A stretch of DNA of 64,000 bases, from NCBI GenBank assembly GCA_014237395.1, contig JABZFP010000032.1:62001-126000 (forward strand), written 5' to 3'. This document shows positions 36,504 to 44,887 of the stretch, piece by piece; positions within the stretch are counted from its first letter, which is position 1, and each line of letters opens with the position of its first letter. This stretch comes from Desulfobacteraceae bacterium. GTDB lineage: Bacteria > Desulfobacterota > Desulfobacteria > Desulfobacterales > UBA5852. A program made the position numbers and the translations under genes. Under the pieces are notes generated by a model that was given only the letters and a program-made list of their open reading frames with translations, ran no database searches and was not told where the DNA came from.

Positions 36504-36746
36504 TCAGACGTTGATCGTGCCCACCCCGAACCGGTCACTGGCAATCGGGAAATAACGAGCGATGCCGACCGCGACAAGGGCGATACCATCGTACCAGAGT
36601 TTGCCCACCAGGCCAAGCGGCACCAGGCGCGCGAATTCGACCGCCAGCAAGGTCAACAACAAAATGGCAATTTTATCGGAGCGCGACGGCGCGGCGTTGG
36701 GGGACCTCTCGCCGGCGGCTTTTGTTGCGATTTGATCGGATGTCCG
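36504..36746 (-). CDS. Possible small membrane protein without a clear start
   Basis: An open frame after the dioxygenase stop encodes two hydrophobic segments (KIAILLLTLLAVEFARLVPLG and YDGIALVAVGIARYF) and then a short polar end. No ATG or GTG with a ribosome site lies at its head; TTG codons within the first span are the nearest starts. It may be a real small membrane protein with an unusual start, or a chance hydrophobic frame. Confidence 0.35.
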   Translation of the reverse strand, partial: RTSDQIATKAAGERSPNAAPSRSDKIAILLLTLLAVEFARLVPLGLVGKLWYDGIALVAVGIARYFPIASDRFGVGTINV

Positions 36747-36747
36747 G

Positions 36748-37536
36748 TCAGTCCCAGCGGTAGGCGGCCAGGGAGAGCACGCCGTAGGCAAAACCACGGT
36801 AAAGGCATGTTCCGACCGGCTGCGTTGCCGCCGCTCCGGCGGCCACCAGAAGTGGCAGGAAGTGGTCGGCGGGATAAGGGTGGTTGCGCTCCGCTTGCGG
36901 GGCTTGTCGCCGATAGTCGGCCAATTGTTCGATCTTGCCCTGCGCGATGGTGTCGGCCAGCCAGTCGTCGAAGGCCACGGCATAGTCGGCCGGCGGCGTG
37001 TCGATCCGGTTGCCGGCCATGCCTGACAAGTCGTGGGTAGCGCCGCCGCTGCCGATAATCAGGATACCCTGATCCCGAAGCGGGGCCATGGCTTGCCCCA
37101 GCGCCAGGTGGTATTTCGGCGGTTCGGCGGTTTGGAGGGAAAGCTGAATGACGGGAATATCGGCCCGGGGGAACAGGTGGCGCAAGGGAACCCAAACCCC
37201 GTGGTCGAGGCCGCGGTTTTTCAGCGGTTTCGCATGGAAGCCGGCGTCCGACAGCCGATCGATGACCTGCCGCGCCAGTTCCGGGTCGCCCGGTGCCGGG
37301 TATTGAATGTCATAGAGCGCGCGGGGAAAGCCGGAAAAATCATGAATCGTGTCCGGGTGCGGATCAACGGTAACCAGGGGCTGAGATCCCTCCAGATGGG
37401 CCGATATGCAGACGATGGCCCGTGGATAACCCACGTCACGGCCCAATCGTTCCCAGAAGGCGCCGGTGCGCCCCGGGGTCAACGCGATGGTTGGCATCCC
37501 ATGGGAAAGGAACAGGGAGGGGCAGCGCATCATCAT
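36748..37536 (-). CDS. Class III extradiol dioxygenase, LigB/DODA (YgiD) family
   Basis: A 262-residue non-heme iron or zinc enzyme. Expected metal ligands appear as His in LFLSHGMPT, in CISAHLEG and in GGATHDLSG. The family opens catechol rings (4,5-DOPA dioxygenase) in bacteria and plants, but many YgiD proteins have no confirmed physiological substrate and need oxygen. Three tandem ATGs open the gene; GGAGGCT fits the third best. It lies 12 bp after the thioesterase gene and may be co-transcribed. Confidence 0.93.
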   Translation of the reverse strand: MMMRCPSLFLSHGMPTIALTPGRTGAFWERLGRDVGYPRAIVCISAHLEGSQPLVTVDPHPDTIHDFSGFPRALYDIQYPAPGDPELARQVIDRLSDAGFHAKPLKNRGLDHGVWVPLRHLFPRADIPVIQLSLQTAEPPKYHLALGQAMAPLRDQGILIIGSGGATHDLSGMAGNRIDTPPADYAVAFDDWLADTIAQGKIEQLADYRRQAPQAERNHPYPADHFLPLLVAAGAAATQPVGTCLYRGFAYGVLSLAAYRWD

Positions 37537-37548
37537 AGCCTCCGTTTT

Positions 37549-37932
37549 TTAATCCAGGACATGACGATCCAGCACGAAGCAGGTCAGCTGGCCTTCCAGC
37601 ATGGTTTCATCGTTGCGGTATACCTGCACCGCCACGACATGCTTGCGGCCCTTCACTTCGCTGACACGGGCTTCGGCGGAAAGAACGTCGCCGACGGAAA
37701 CCGGTTTTAGAAATTTTAAGGCCGCCGCGCCCAATACGACATGGGGGTCGTTGACCGCCAGCATGGCAGCGTAGTCGGCCAGACCGAATATAAATCCGCC
37801 ATGCACCAGTCCTTTGTCATCGGCCGCCATGCGGTCGGTGGCCGTGAACGTTACACGGCAGTATCCCGGCTGCAGGTCGACCGGTTGGCCGCAGAGTTCC
37901 TGATCGATCAAATGGTGGGTATGAATGTCCAT
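37549..37932 (-). CDS. PaaI-type hotdog thioesterase
   Basis: A 127-residue hotdog-fold protein with GLVHGGFIFGLADYAAML (active-site helix) and strands AALKFLKPVSVGDVLSAEA. It probably hydrolyses acyl-CoA or acyl-ACP thioesters. The start has GAGGACCCC upstream. It is followed on the same strand by the LigB dioxygenase gene, so both may act on aromatic or acyl intermediates. Confidence 0.9.
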   Translation of the reverse strand: MDIHTHHLIDQELCGQPVDLQPGYCRVTFTATDRMAADDKGLVHGGFIFGLADYAAMLAVNDPHVVLGAAALKFLKPVSVGDVLSAEARVSEVKGRKHVVAVQVYRNDETMLEGQLTCFVLDRHVLD

Positions 37933-38052
37933 GGGGTCCTCACGATAAAGTTGGGGTGGTGGATGGTGGCCATATCTGATCCGATGCTGCCTTGCAGGGC
38001 GATTCCCGATTCATGGTTCGCGGTGGCGGTGGCTTTCGGTATGCTGCTTTTC

Positions 38053-38736
38053 TCAGATGGGGCGGATAGAATCTCTTTCAGGCCTGATTCCCATCGGGAC
38101 TTCGTCGCTCAAAAGACAGCCGGCAAGGGTTTCGACGAAGCGATAAAAGAGCATTGTGCGACTTCGGATGCGGCGCCGGAAAAGATCGGTAAACAGGAGC
38201 TGGCGCAACCCGAAACTGACTTCCAGCTGGACACCCGCCGAATCCCGGCCCCGGTTGCAGACATTCTTGGGATGCAGGCCGCGCAAACCGGGGTCGTCGC
38301 AGCGGTGTGCCGGGAATCCGGCGGCCTGCAGGCTGGCGATGATGCGATCGCCGCGTTGCAGCGCCCGGCCGCCAACCCACACAACCGGTTCGACATCCCG
38401 ACAGCCGTGAAGGGTCACGATCCAATTCGCTTCCGTCACCCGCTGCATGGCCAGGGGTTCGTCAAAGCGGTTGCTCGAGATGTGCAGAACCCGGTTGCCC
38501 TGTTTTTTTATGCCCTTGAAACAATAGAAAGCATGGACCTGAGCCGCCACCGCATCGGCGATATCACCGGTTCCCGGTTCGATGCCGCCGGCGTGGGGCG
38601 CCATCACCAATATACCGGAGCTTCCGGAGCGGTGCAGGATGACATAGTCGATGCCTTCCTGTTCATGCTGTCGGAGTTGATCGAAATGGGGGTAAGTGTC
38701 CACGGTGATCACATCTCCGTTTGCCGGTCGTCGCAC
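38053..38736 (-). CDS. Poly-gamma-glutamate hydrolase family protein (phage-type PghP/YmaC)
   Basis: A 227-residue zinc peptidase-like protein. Family blocks are MAPHAGGIEPGTGDIA (zinc ligands His and Glu), VTLHGC and the C-terminal NVCNRGRDSAGVQLEVS with the catalytic Glu. Relatives in Bacillus phages cut host poly-gamma-glutamate capsules. No prophage genes surround it, and it has no signal peptide, so its role in this cell is unclear. GTG at 38736 is used; a second GTG a few codons in is also possible. Confidence 0.88.
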   Translation of the reverse strand: MRRPANGDVITVDTYPHFDQLRQHEQEGIDYVILHRSGSSGILVMAPHAGGIEPGTGDIADAVAAQVHAFYCFKGIKKQGNRVLHISSNRFDEPLAMQRVTEANWIVTLHGCRDVEPVVWVGGRALQRGDRIIASLQAAGFPAHRCDDPGLRGLHPKNVCNRGRDSAGVQLEVSFGLRQLLFTDLFRRRIRSRTMLFYRFVETLAGCLLSDEVPMGIRPERDSIRPI

Positions 38737-38757
38737 AGACGCCCCTAACCGCTTCCG

Positions 38758-39450
38758 TTAGGTGGCGACCCACTGTTCCAGCAGGGCTTTCATGACCTTC
38801 TGATTGGGCGAAAATCGGTCCGTTTTAGCACGCATGGTGGCTGAATCCTGGATAAAAGGACCTTCCCCAATCTCGTCGGCGCAATTTTCAATCAGGGCAT
38901 CCAGGCTTTCCCGCGTGGTCTCCAGATGGAACTGTAGACCGACAATGCGGCGGTCGATGTAAAAGCCCTGATGGGGGCAGGCCGCACTGTGGGCCAGGCA
39001 ACGGGCTCCCCGGGGAAGATCGAATGTGTCCCCATGCCAGTGAAACACCGTCAAGGATGACGGCAGGAACGATGCGGTTTCATCCGAACGGGCTTCGTTG
39101 GATTTGTCGATGGGGAACCATCCGATTTCGGGAAACGGATTTTTATAGACCGGGGCGCTCAGGGCCGCAGCCATCAGTTGCGCTCCCAGACAGATCCCCA
39201 GAACAGACTTCCCGGCATCGATTGCATCACAGATAAAGCGTTTCTCTTCAACAAGCCAGGGGAAGCGGTGATCGTCATGGGCACCCATCGGGCCGCCCAT
39301 GACGATCAGATGCGTTACCTCCGGGAGTGGCGGCAATGGTTCGTTGTGGAAGAATCGGGTGATCCGGGTTGCCAGGTTGGCGTTGGCCGCCCATGCCTGG
39401 ATGCTGCCAAGCCCTTCAAACGGAACATGCTGAAATACATGGAGTCGCAT
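38758..39450 (-). CDS. Class I glutamine amidotransferase (GMP synthase-like)
   Basis: A 230-residue single-domain amidotransferase. The catalytic Cys is in LGICLGAQ (nucleophile elbow) and the His-Glu dyad in GLQFHLE. GGPMGAHDD and FHWHGDTFDLP are usual in the standalone GMP-synthase-like group, which may act as gamma-glutamyl hydrolases. The gene ends 21 bp before the poly-gamma-glutamate hydrolase gene, giving two gamma-glutamyl-related enzymes side by side. The ribosome site is weak. Confidence 0.9.
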   Translation of the reverse strand: MRLHVFQHVPFEGLGSIQAWAANANLATRITRFFHNEPLPPLPEVTHLIVMGGPMGAHDDHRFPWLVEEKRFICDAIDAGKSVLGICLGAQLMAAALSAPVYKNPFPEIGWFPIDKSNEARSDETASFLPSSLTVFHWHGDTFDLPRGARCLAHSAACPHQGFYIDRRIVGLQFHLETTRESLDALIENCADEIGEGPFIQDSATMRAKTDRFSPNQKVMKALLEQWVAT

Positions 39451-39513
39451 CCGGCTTGGTTCCTATCTACTGCGATGCGGTGTCCGAAGTGTCGGATGGG
39501 GTCTGCGCAACGC

Positions 39514-40599
39514 TTATCGTGATGCGCGCGCGACCGATCGGACGCCATGCCAAAGAAATCCCATGGCCAGAATGAAACCACCGATACCCCAAAGGGGCAA
39601 GTAGATGTCAAGCAGCACCAATAGGGCATCGATGAGCAGCACCGGGGTCATGGCCATAATGGCGATACTGACCGCGGCACCGAAAGGCAGTGGGAAGCGA
39701 TGCATGGACGCCAACCCCATTCCGATAGCGCCATAGAGCAGCGCTTGAATGCTTCGAAAGATAAACGAAAAGCCCAGCGTCAAAGGAAATAGAATGAACG
39801 GAAACCATTTCTGGGCATCCTCCAGCCATTGCGTCACGACCGTCTGGTTGATCTGTAACGATTCGATCGGAGATAAATCCAGTACCCGGATGTCGCTGCT
39901 ACTTAAGCGTGCCGACAGTCGCGAGCCTGTTAGCAAGAGCACGGCATCGGTCTGCCTGAGGGACGAAATTTCCCCGGTCGTGTCGATGACCGCAAATACT
40001 TTCCCGCTGTCCGGTTGGTAGATGGTGTAGGGTTCGACGACATCCACCCGGACGTTCCCGTTTTGGATAAGGATTTCCGGGATCTGGGCAATGATCGGGG
40101 GGGCTTCTTCCTTCATAAAGACCGAGACCAGCGTGCGGAAGTGCGTCATGTAAACCGCCGCGGAGACCAGAAGCACCAGCAGGAGGTGGACAAATGCCAA
40201 TCCCCGCCAGTGCGCCGCGACATCGGCATAAAACGCAGGGGAGAAAAACGCGAGGATGCAGGAATGCCGCAAATCGAATTGTCTTTCACCCGATGCGCGG
40301 ACGGTCTTCTCGCCATCCGTTTGCCGGGTGGCGCCTTTTTTAGCCCCCCACAGCGTGTTTCGGGATGTGGTGGACTGGGCTTCCAGCCGGCAAAGGGCGC
40401 CGGTGGCTTCGAAGCTGGCTTTATCCTTCAGGGCGGTATCATAATCCAGGTCCTCTTTGAGGACCACCGGCGGTTTGGAGAAAAGGGTTTCGACCTGGTC
40501 GGGGCTCACCTGGAACAGATCGGCCAGCTGGCGCTGGACCTCCTCGCGGGATGCCTGGGGCTGGAGATGGCCGTCGAAGATGAGGCGGTAGCGTTGCAT
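39514..40599 (-). CDS. DUF1189-like membrane protein with N-terminal extension
   Basis: A 361-residue protein. A cytosolic N-terminal region (about 1-110; MQRYRLIFDGHLQPQASREEV) is followed by a membrane span near 130-150. An outer loop has PEILIQNGNVRVDVVEPYTIY and AVIDTTGEI, the hallmark of DUF1189. Three or more C-terminal spans follow (about 240-355). DUF1189 proteins are mostly described in Firmicutes and have no known function. The N-terminal part resembles domains of small regulatory ferredoxin-like fold. Confidence 0.8.
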   Translation of the reverse strand: MQRYRLIFDGHLQPQASREEVQRQLADLFQVSPDQVETLFSKPPVVLKEDLDYDTALKDKASFEATGALCRLEAQSTTSRNTLWGAKKGATRQTDGEKTVRASGERQFDLRHSCILAFFSPAFYADVAAHWRGLAFVHLLLVLLVSAAVYMTHFRTLVSVFMKEEAPPIIAQIPEILIQNGNVRVDVVEPYTIYQPDSGKVFAVIDTTGEISSLRQTDAVLLLTGSRLSARLSSSDIRVLDLSPIESLQINQTVVTQWLEDAQKWFPFILFPLTLGFSFIFRSIQALLYGAIGMGLASMHRFPLPFGAAVSIAIMAMTPVLLIDALLVLLDIYLPLWGIGGFILAMGFLWHGVRSVARASR

Positions 40600-40660
40600 G
40601 ATGATCCCGGCGTTGCAAAATTCACGTCGTTCCGACGCGCACAGTGGTCACACCGCTATA

Positions 40661-41284
40661 TCAATAGGGCTGCTGATGCGCAAGCACCTTGGCCGGCACA
40701 ATGGTAAATTCATTCTCTCCGGGCGGTTGCCAGTAAAGTTGAATCGTGGCGGTGCCCTTGCGCTGGAAATAGCGGCACCGCAGCGAATACCAGCCGGGTT
40801 CGGTGATGGACAGGCGGGCTTCCGGGGAAAGGCGGTCGGAGTGCCAGTCCGGGTCGTCAACCAAACGCTGGCCATCGATATAGAGCCGGAAACCATCGTT
40901 GGAATTGGCCTGGAAACCATAAGTGCCGGGGGTCTCAAGCCGTATGAAGCCGCTGATTTCCATGCCGATCCCGCGATTTGTGCCACTGTCAAAAATGAGG
41001 CTGCGTCCGAACTGATGGTTCAGGTAGGGGATGGGAGGGCCGGGTTGGCCTTTTTCACGGGCGTTTTCCCCCTGGGGCAGTAAATCCAGACTGCGGACGA
41101 AGTTATGTTTGAGATACAGCACGGCCAGACCGGGCTCAAGCCCTTCGGTATTCAGCGGGAGATAGGCCTGGGACGGGCGCACAAATCCATCCGCACCATT
41201 GGGCGATGTGGCACATCCGGCCAGCAGGATCACCATCAGCACGAAAGGGATGATGGCGGGTTTCACACGGTCGATAGGCAGCAT
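40661..41284 (-). CDS. PA14-domain lipoprotein
   Basis: A 207-residue envelope protein. The lipoprotein signal ends in VILLAG-C (Cys24). A PA14 beta-barrel domain (about 60-200) has GFIRLETPGTYGFQANSNDGFRLYIDGQ, the characteristic Asp-Gly-x-x-L-xx-D-Gly site, and ATIQLYWQPPG. PA14 domains bind carbohydrates. It probably decorates the outer membrane or tethers to glycans. The start follows the perfect AAGGAGGTGCC. Confidence 0.9.
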   Translation of the reverse strand: MLPIDRVKPAIIPFVLMVILLAGCATSPNGADGFVRPSQAYLPLNTEGLEPGLAVLYLKHNFVRSLDLLPQGENAREKGQPGPPIPYLNHQFGRSLIFDSGTNRGIGMEISGFIRLETPGTYGFQANSNDGFRLYIDGQRLVDDPDWHSDRLSPEARLSITEPGWYSLRCRYFQRKGTATIQLYWQPPGENEFTIVPAKVLAHQQPY

Positions 41285-41391
41285 GGCACCTCCTTGCAAA
41301 CAGTAAGTCGGGTGACGTGGGGACTTCAAATGGTTACGGTGTGATGCATCACGCCAAAGATGCCCCCCTTTTTTCATCCATCAGGGTGGGG

Positions 41392-41814
41392 CTAATCCGG
41401 AAATTTGATGGAAATTTTCTCGCCGCCGTCCTTGGTTTTGACCTTGATACGGAGATCGATACTGCTATCCCGTAAACCGAGTGCCAGTTGGGTTTTGCCT
41501 TTGGCGTCATCGATGTGAGTGATTTCGCGCACGGCTTGGAAGATGTGGTCGCCGACGGCATCTCCCGGGGAAGGCAACTCGGTTCGCCGATATTCGGCCG
41601 TCACCGTTACCGCTTCACCGGGTGCCCGACGAATCGTGATTTTGCTGGCATTGTGATTGATCCCGTGGAGCGCCGTCAAAGCCAGCCATTTGAGGGCCTC
41701 TTCCTCCTTGTCCGTACCTTCCGGCAGGCGCGACATTTCCTGCAGGGGGTCCGTCGTGGCATAACAGTCGCAAAGCTCCTGAACTTTGAGGTGTAGGTTG
41801 CGTTTTTCTTTCAT
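41392..41814 (-). CDS. Conserved hypothetical protein (140 aa)
   Basis: A soluble alpha/beta protein: MKEKRNLHLKVQELCDCYATT, a helical LKWLALTALHGINHNASKITI, and strands VTVTAEYRR and SIDLRIKVKTKDG. I recall deltaproteobacterial relatives starting with the ELCDCYATTDP block, of unknown role. The start at 41814 follows AAAGGAGCGATAACC; an earlier Met has no site. Confidence 0.75.
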   Translation of the reverse strand: MKEKRNLHLKVQELCDCYATTDPLQEMSRLPEGTDKEEEALKWLALTALHGINHNASKITIRRAPGEAVTVTAEYRRTELPSPGDAVGDHIFQAVREITHIDDAKGKTQLALGLRDSSIDLRIKVKTKDGGEKISIKFPD

Positions 41815-41974
41815 GGTTATCGCTCCTTTCAGCAAGACCGTATCGGTTCGTGAAACGGTTGGGGGCAAGCATGTTCCCGTGGCATCATGGGTGACGGATG
41901 CCGTATGGTCGGATAGGGTTTACGTTAAGGTCGTTTAAGGAAAAAGCAAGACAGCCGTTGCCTCGGGATAACGG

Positions 41975-42784
41975 CTAAAACCGAATGGAAAGGCAGGTCA
42001 AGCCGCCATCCATTCGGTGGATCTGGCGGGTCGGCAGTTCGATGATTGATTTGCCGGCGGCCTTCAGCAGGGCATGGGTTCGGGGGTACCCCTGCGGTAT
42101 GATCAGGTGGTTATTGATCCAAAGTGTATTGCAGGCATGGGCTTCCAGAGGATCCACCAGAATTTTATCGTAATCTTCGAACTCGGGACGCGCCGCCCAC
42201 GGTGCGATGAGAAGCAGCTGTCGGTCGCCGATGCGGGTCACACTGCTTTTCAGGTGCAGGCCGTCATCCACGGTCACCCGTGTACAACGATAGTCGTAAT
42301 GGGCCAGCACGCGAGCCAGCTGGGCGGCTCCCTGTGGATTGGTGCGACGGGAGAGCCCAATGAAGACCTGCCGGCCGACGATCATGACGTCGCCGCCGTC
42401 CAGCGTGCCGGGTGCGCGGATTTCCGTCAGGTTGCGGTAGCGGCCCAAAACCCTGGCCACGCTTTGTTCTTCCCCGCGTCGTTCCAAGGCCCCGGAGCGT
42501 GCGATAACGGCGATTTCAGGGGTGACAACGGCCGTGTCTTCCACAAAATAAGCATCCGGGAACCCGGGCGCGGGGTCGAGACGGATCAGTTCCACACCGA
42601 GGGCCGCCAGGGCATCGCAATAAGCGGCATGCTGGTGCTGAAGCTGCTCCAGGCAGAGCGGCGGCCCGGATTGGACCGTGAGTCCTTCGGCCGCATCAGG
42701 ACCGGGATCGCGCACAATGGCATGCGGGATGATCGACGCCGTCCGCTGCGATGATGGCGCTTGTTGCCGTGGGGGGCTCATCAA
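41975..42784 (-). CDS. Dimethylargininase (DDAH) family hydrolase
   Basis: A 269-residue guanidine-modifying enzyme that hydrolyses N-methylated arginines to citrulline and methylamines. The catalytic Cys lies near the C-terminus in GGLTCLSIRF, the His in DDGLHLKSSV and the acidic residues in FPDAYFVEDTAVV and GTLDGGDVM. It could also act on another guanidino compound. Its start overlaps the gamma-glutamylcyclotransferase stop by 4 bp, so translation is coupled. Confidence 0.93.
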   Translation of the reverse strand: MMSPPRQQAPSSQRTASIIPHAIVRDPGPDAAEGLTVQSGPPLCLEQLQHQHAAYCDALAALGVELIRLDPAPGFPDAYFVEDTAVVTPEIAVIARSGALERRGEEQSVARVLGRYRNLTEIRAPGTLDGGDVMIVGRQVFIGLSRRTNPQGAAQLARVLAHYDYRCTRVTVDDGLHLKSSVTRIGDRQLLLIAPWAARPEFEDYDKILVDPLEAHACNTLWINNHLIIPQGYPRTHALLKAAGKSIIELPTRQIHRMDGGLTCLSIRF

Positions 42785-43254
42785 CTGTCTTCCGCTTCAT
42801 AGAGGAAGCGCCGGTTGCGCACGAAGCGCCGCATGAAGCGCGGGTATTCGGTGCGCATGAAGCGATCCAGGTGCCAGGGCGTTTTCGTGAGCTGGTTTTG
42901 GCGGCCTGCGGCCATCATATAGGTCCAGGCCTGGGTTCGCTGACCGTTGTTCTTCGAAACGAATTGATACCGGCGCCGGTAGAGCGGGCCTTCAAAACGA
43001 TCGAGGACGTCCAGTTCCTTCGGTGTTACATCACGGTAGAGCCGCCCGGGGGTTTTATGTCCGGGCGCGCGGTGGAGACCGGGATATTCCGCCCCACAGA
43101 CTTGAAGGGCGATGTAGCCATGCAGGAAAGCCCGGGCGCCCTGCAGCCGTCGCCCGATGACCGCTTCCAGCACGGCGGGGATTTGGAGGGTGCCGAAACA
43201 GAACAGGCCGTGGCATGGCGCGGGCTTGGCGGTCGGGGTCATGGCTCTTGTCAT
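42781..43254 (-). CDS. Gamma-glutamylcyclotransferase (GGCT) family protein
   Basis: A protein of about 157 residues with the family substrate loop FCFGTLQIPAV and the catalytic Glu in DRFEGPLYRRR. GGCT-like enzymes cyclise gamma-glutamyl amines and release amino acids or amines as 5-oxoproline. The start is unclear: 43254 (MTRAM) is used; the frame continues upstream into the preceding gene. It is coupled to the dimethylargininase gene. Confidence 0.85.
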   Translation of the reverse strand: MTRAMTPTAKPAPCHGLFCFGTLQIPAVLEAVIGRRLQGARAFLHGYIALQVCGAEYPGLHRAPGHKTPGRLYRDVTPKELDVLDRFEGPLYRRRYQFVSKNNGQRTQAWTYMMAAGRQNQLTKTPWHLDRFMRTEYPRFMRRFVRNRRFLYEAEDS

Positions 43255-43285
43255 ATGGGCGGGGGGCGTCTGGTTCAAGGGAATG

Positions 43286-44158
43286 TCAGGCTGTTTCCAG
43301 TGCGTCTTGTACCAATTTAAACCGGTCATCCAGGTACAGCTCCGCTTGTCGAAGGGTATGATTAGATATCGGATCGGTTTCCAGCTCCTGCAGGATCAAC
43401 CGGTAGCGGGAAATGGATTGTCCTTTCGAGGGGGACAGAAGCGGTGGTCGCGCATAAAGATGGTCGTTGAAAAAGTAGTTGGCGACGCGATGATTGTCGG
43501 GAGCGCGGAAAGGCCAGCTGACCCGCAGAAGAAACAAAAACTTCAAGGCTTCCCGACAGGCACGGTGGGTCGTAAAATCTTCGGCATACAGGGGCCGGTT
43601 CATTCGGTCCTCGAGCTCTTCGAAAAACGCCTGAAGCAGCTTGGTTTCCGTCACAATCAGGCCATAGAGATACCAGTCATCGAGGACACTGCGAACGATT
43701 TGCTTGTAGCGCTGGGGAAGCAGGCGGGTTGAAGGGCAAAAGTAGATGTGGCAGGTCATTCCGCCGTAATAGCTGACACTCCGAAAGTCCAGGCCATGAT
43801 TGCCGGACGCCTGCGGATGCAGCAGGCACCCCACGGTCGTGTGTTCCGGGCCCATCAGTCCCAGAAAAGGGCAGTGGTGGAAATCCGGCATGGGGCGCTC
43901 TTTTCCCTCACGCGTTTCAACCTGTCGCTTGAATTCGAAAATGGCGTCCACCGTTCGCGGCGTGGTTTCAAATTGCCGGGTGCGTGCTTTGAGTACCTGA
44001 ACCAGGGTATTGCGCGAGGCAAACGGTACGTTGTAAAGGCCGCAACAGGCACCACAGGAAACATGGTCGCTGACCTGGCAGAGGGTGCTCTCTTCCGCGG
44101 CCTGGACATCCTCGTTGCCGCAGGGGCCATCGGATTCTCTGGTGGAAGGTCTTCTCAT
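43286..44158 (-). CDS. Cys-cluster protein, YkgJ-like (paralogue 2)
   Basis: A protein of about 290 residues with the same ordered blocks as the protein at 26.85 kb: SCGACCGLYNV, FHHCPFLGL, VGCLLHP, MTCHIYFCPST, DDWYLYGLIVTETKLLQAFF and WPFR. It likely binds a metal or Fe-S centre through Cys. The start is uncertain; 44158 (MRRPSTRES) is used, and an ATG at 44242 is possible with a weak site. It lies upstream of the GGCT-dimethylargininase pair on the same strand. Confidence 0.8.
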   Translation of the reverse strand: MRRPSTRESDGPCGNEDVQAAEESTLCQVSDHVSCGACCGLYNVPFASRNTLVQVLKARTRQFETTPRTVDAIFEFKRQVETREGKERPMPDFHHCPFLGLMGPEHTTVGCLLHPQASGNHGLDFRSVSYYGGMTCHIYFCPSTRLLPQRYKQIVRSVLDDWYLYGLIVTETKLLQAFFEELEDRMNRPLYAEDFTTHRACREALKFLFLLRVSWPFRAPDNHRVANYFFNDHLYARPPLLSPSKGQSISRYRLILQELETDPISNHTLRQAELYLDDRFKLVQDALETA

Positions 44159-44365
44159 ATGGATATCCGCGTGTCGGTGCGCATGCGTCAGGCTTTCGAC
44201 AGGCCGATCGCTGCGACGTTCATCCCCTAAATGGCCTGTCATACGGCATTTTTTTGATAAAGGTCCATCACCTGATATTTATGGCCCATTCTTGGATCGG
44301 CCGCAAGGGGAAAAACGGGATAGAAATGGTAATTCCGGCTGGTTTGAAGGGGGCGCCGGCGGGGA

Positions 44366-44830
44366 TCAGGACAGGTGCCTGGCGTCACGCGGCATGGTTG
44401 GCGCAATCATTTGCAGTCTACCCTCGTTTTGAAGAAGGTCCTGGATGGTGGTTTTGTCGTACACGTTGTAAATGGCATCCTGAACCCTGTCCCACATGGG
44501 CATGAACGCACAGTCCCCGTGCAGCGGGCAGTTTTCCCGCGCGTCACAGGCGTTGCAGCGGTCCTGAGACTGCGCGTCGTCGAGGAAACGGAAAAGGTCG
44601 CCAACCGTAATTTCACTGGGATGGCGGAGGAGCGTATAGCCGCCATAGTAGCCCCGTTTGGAGGCCACTAGACCGGATGGTTTGAGCTCCGCCATGATGA
44701 CTTCCAGAAACCGCAACGGAATGGCTTGCGCTTCGGCAATGGCGGCCAGCTTGACCTGTCCGTTTTGGAATTGCTTGCCCAGTTCGTAGATGGCCCGCAG
44801 GGCGTATTTATGTTTCTGGGTGATCAGCAT
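44366..44830 (-). CDS. Rrf2-family transcriptional regulator with Cys cluster
   Basis: A 154-residue winged-helix regulator. The N-terminal HTH is KYALRAIYELGKQF, with LAAIAEAQAIPLRFLEVIMAEL and a wing at GLVASKRGYYGGYTL. Near residues 103-117 it has CNACDARENCPLHGDC, more Cys than the three of IscR/NsrR; an Fe-S cofactor is probable. Its promoter is readable at 44892-44920 with a palindrome on the -10, suggesting autoregulation. Targets are unknown. Confidence 0.93.
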   Translation of the reverse strand: MLITQKHKYALRAIYELGKQFQNGQVKLAAIAEAQAIPLRFLEVIMAELKPSGLVASKRGYYGGYTLLRHPSEITVGDLFRFLDDAQSQDRCNACDARENCPLHGDCAFMPMWDRVQDAIYNVYDKTTIQDLLQNEGRLQMIAPTMPRDARHLS

Positions 44831-44887
44831 GCGACGGCTCTCAGGGCCTTGTGATGGTTTCCTTCAGAAAGACACCAAAATTTAACC

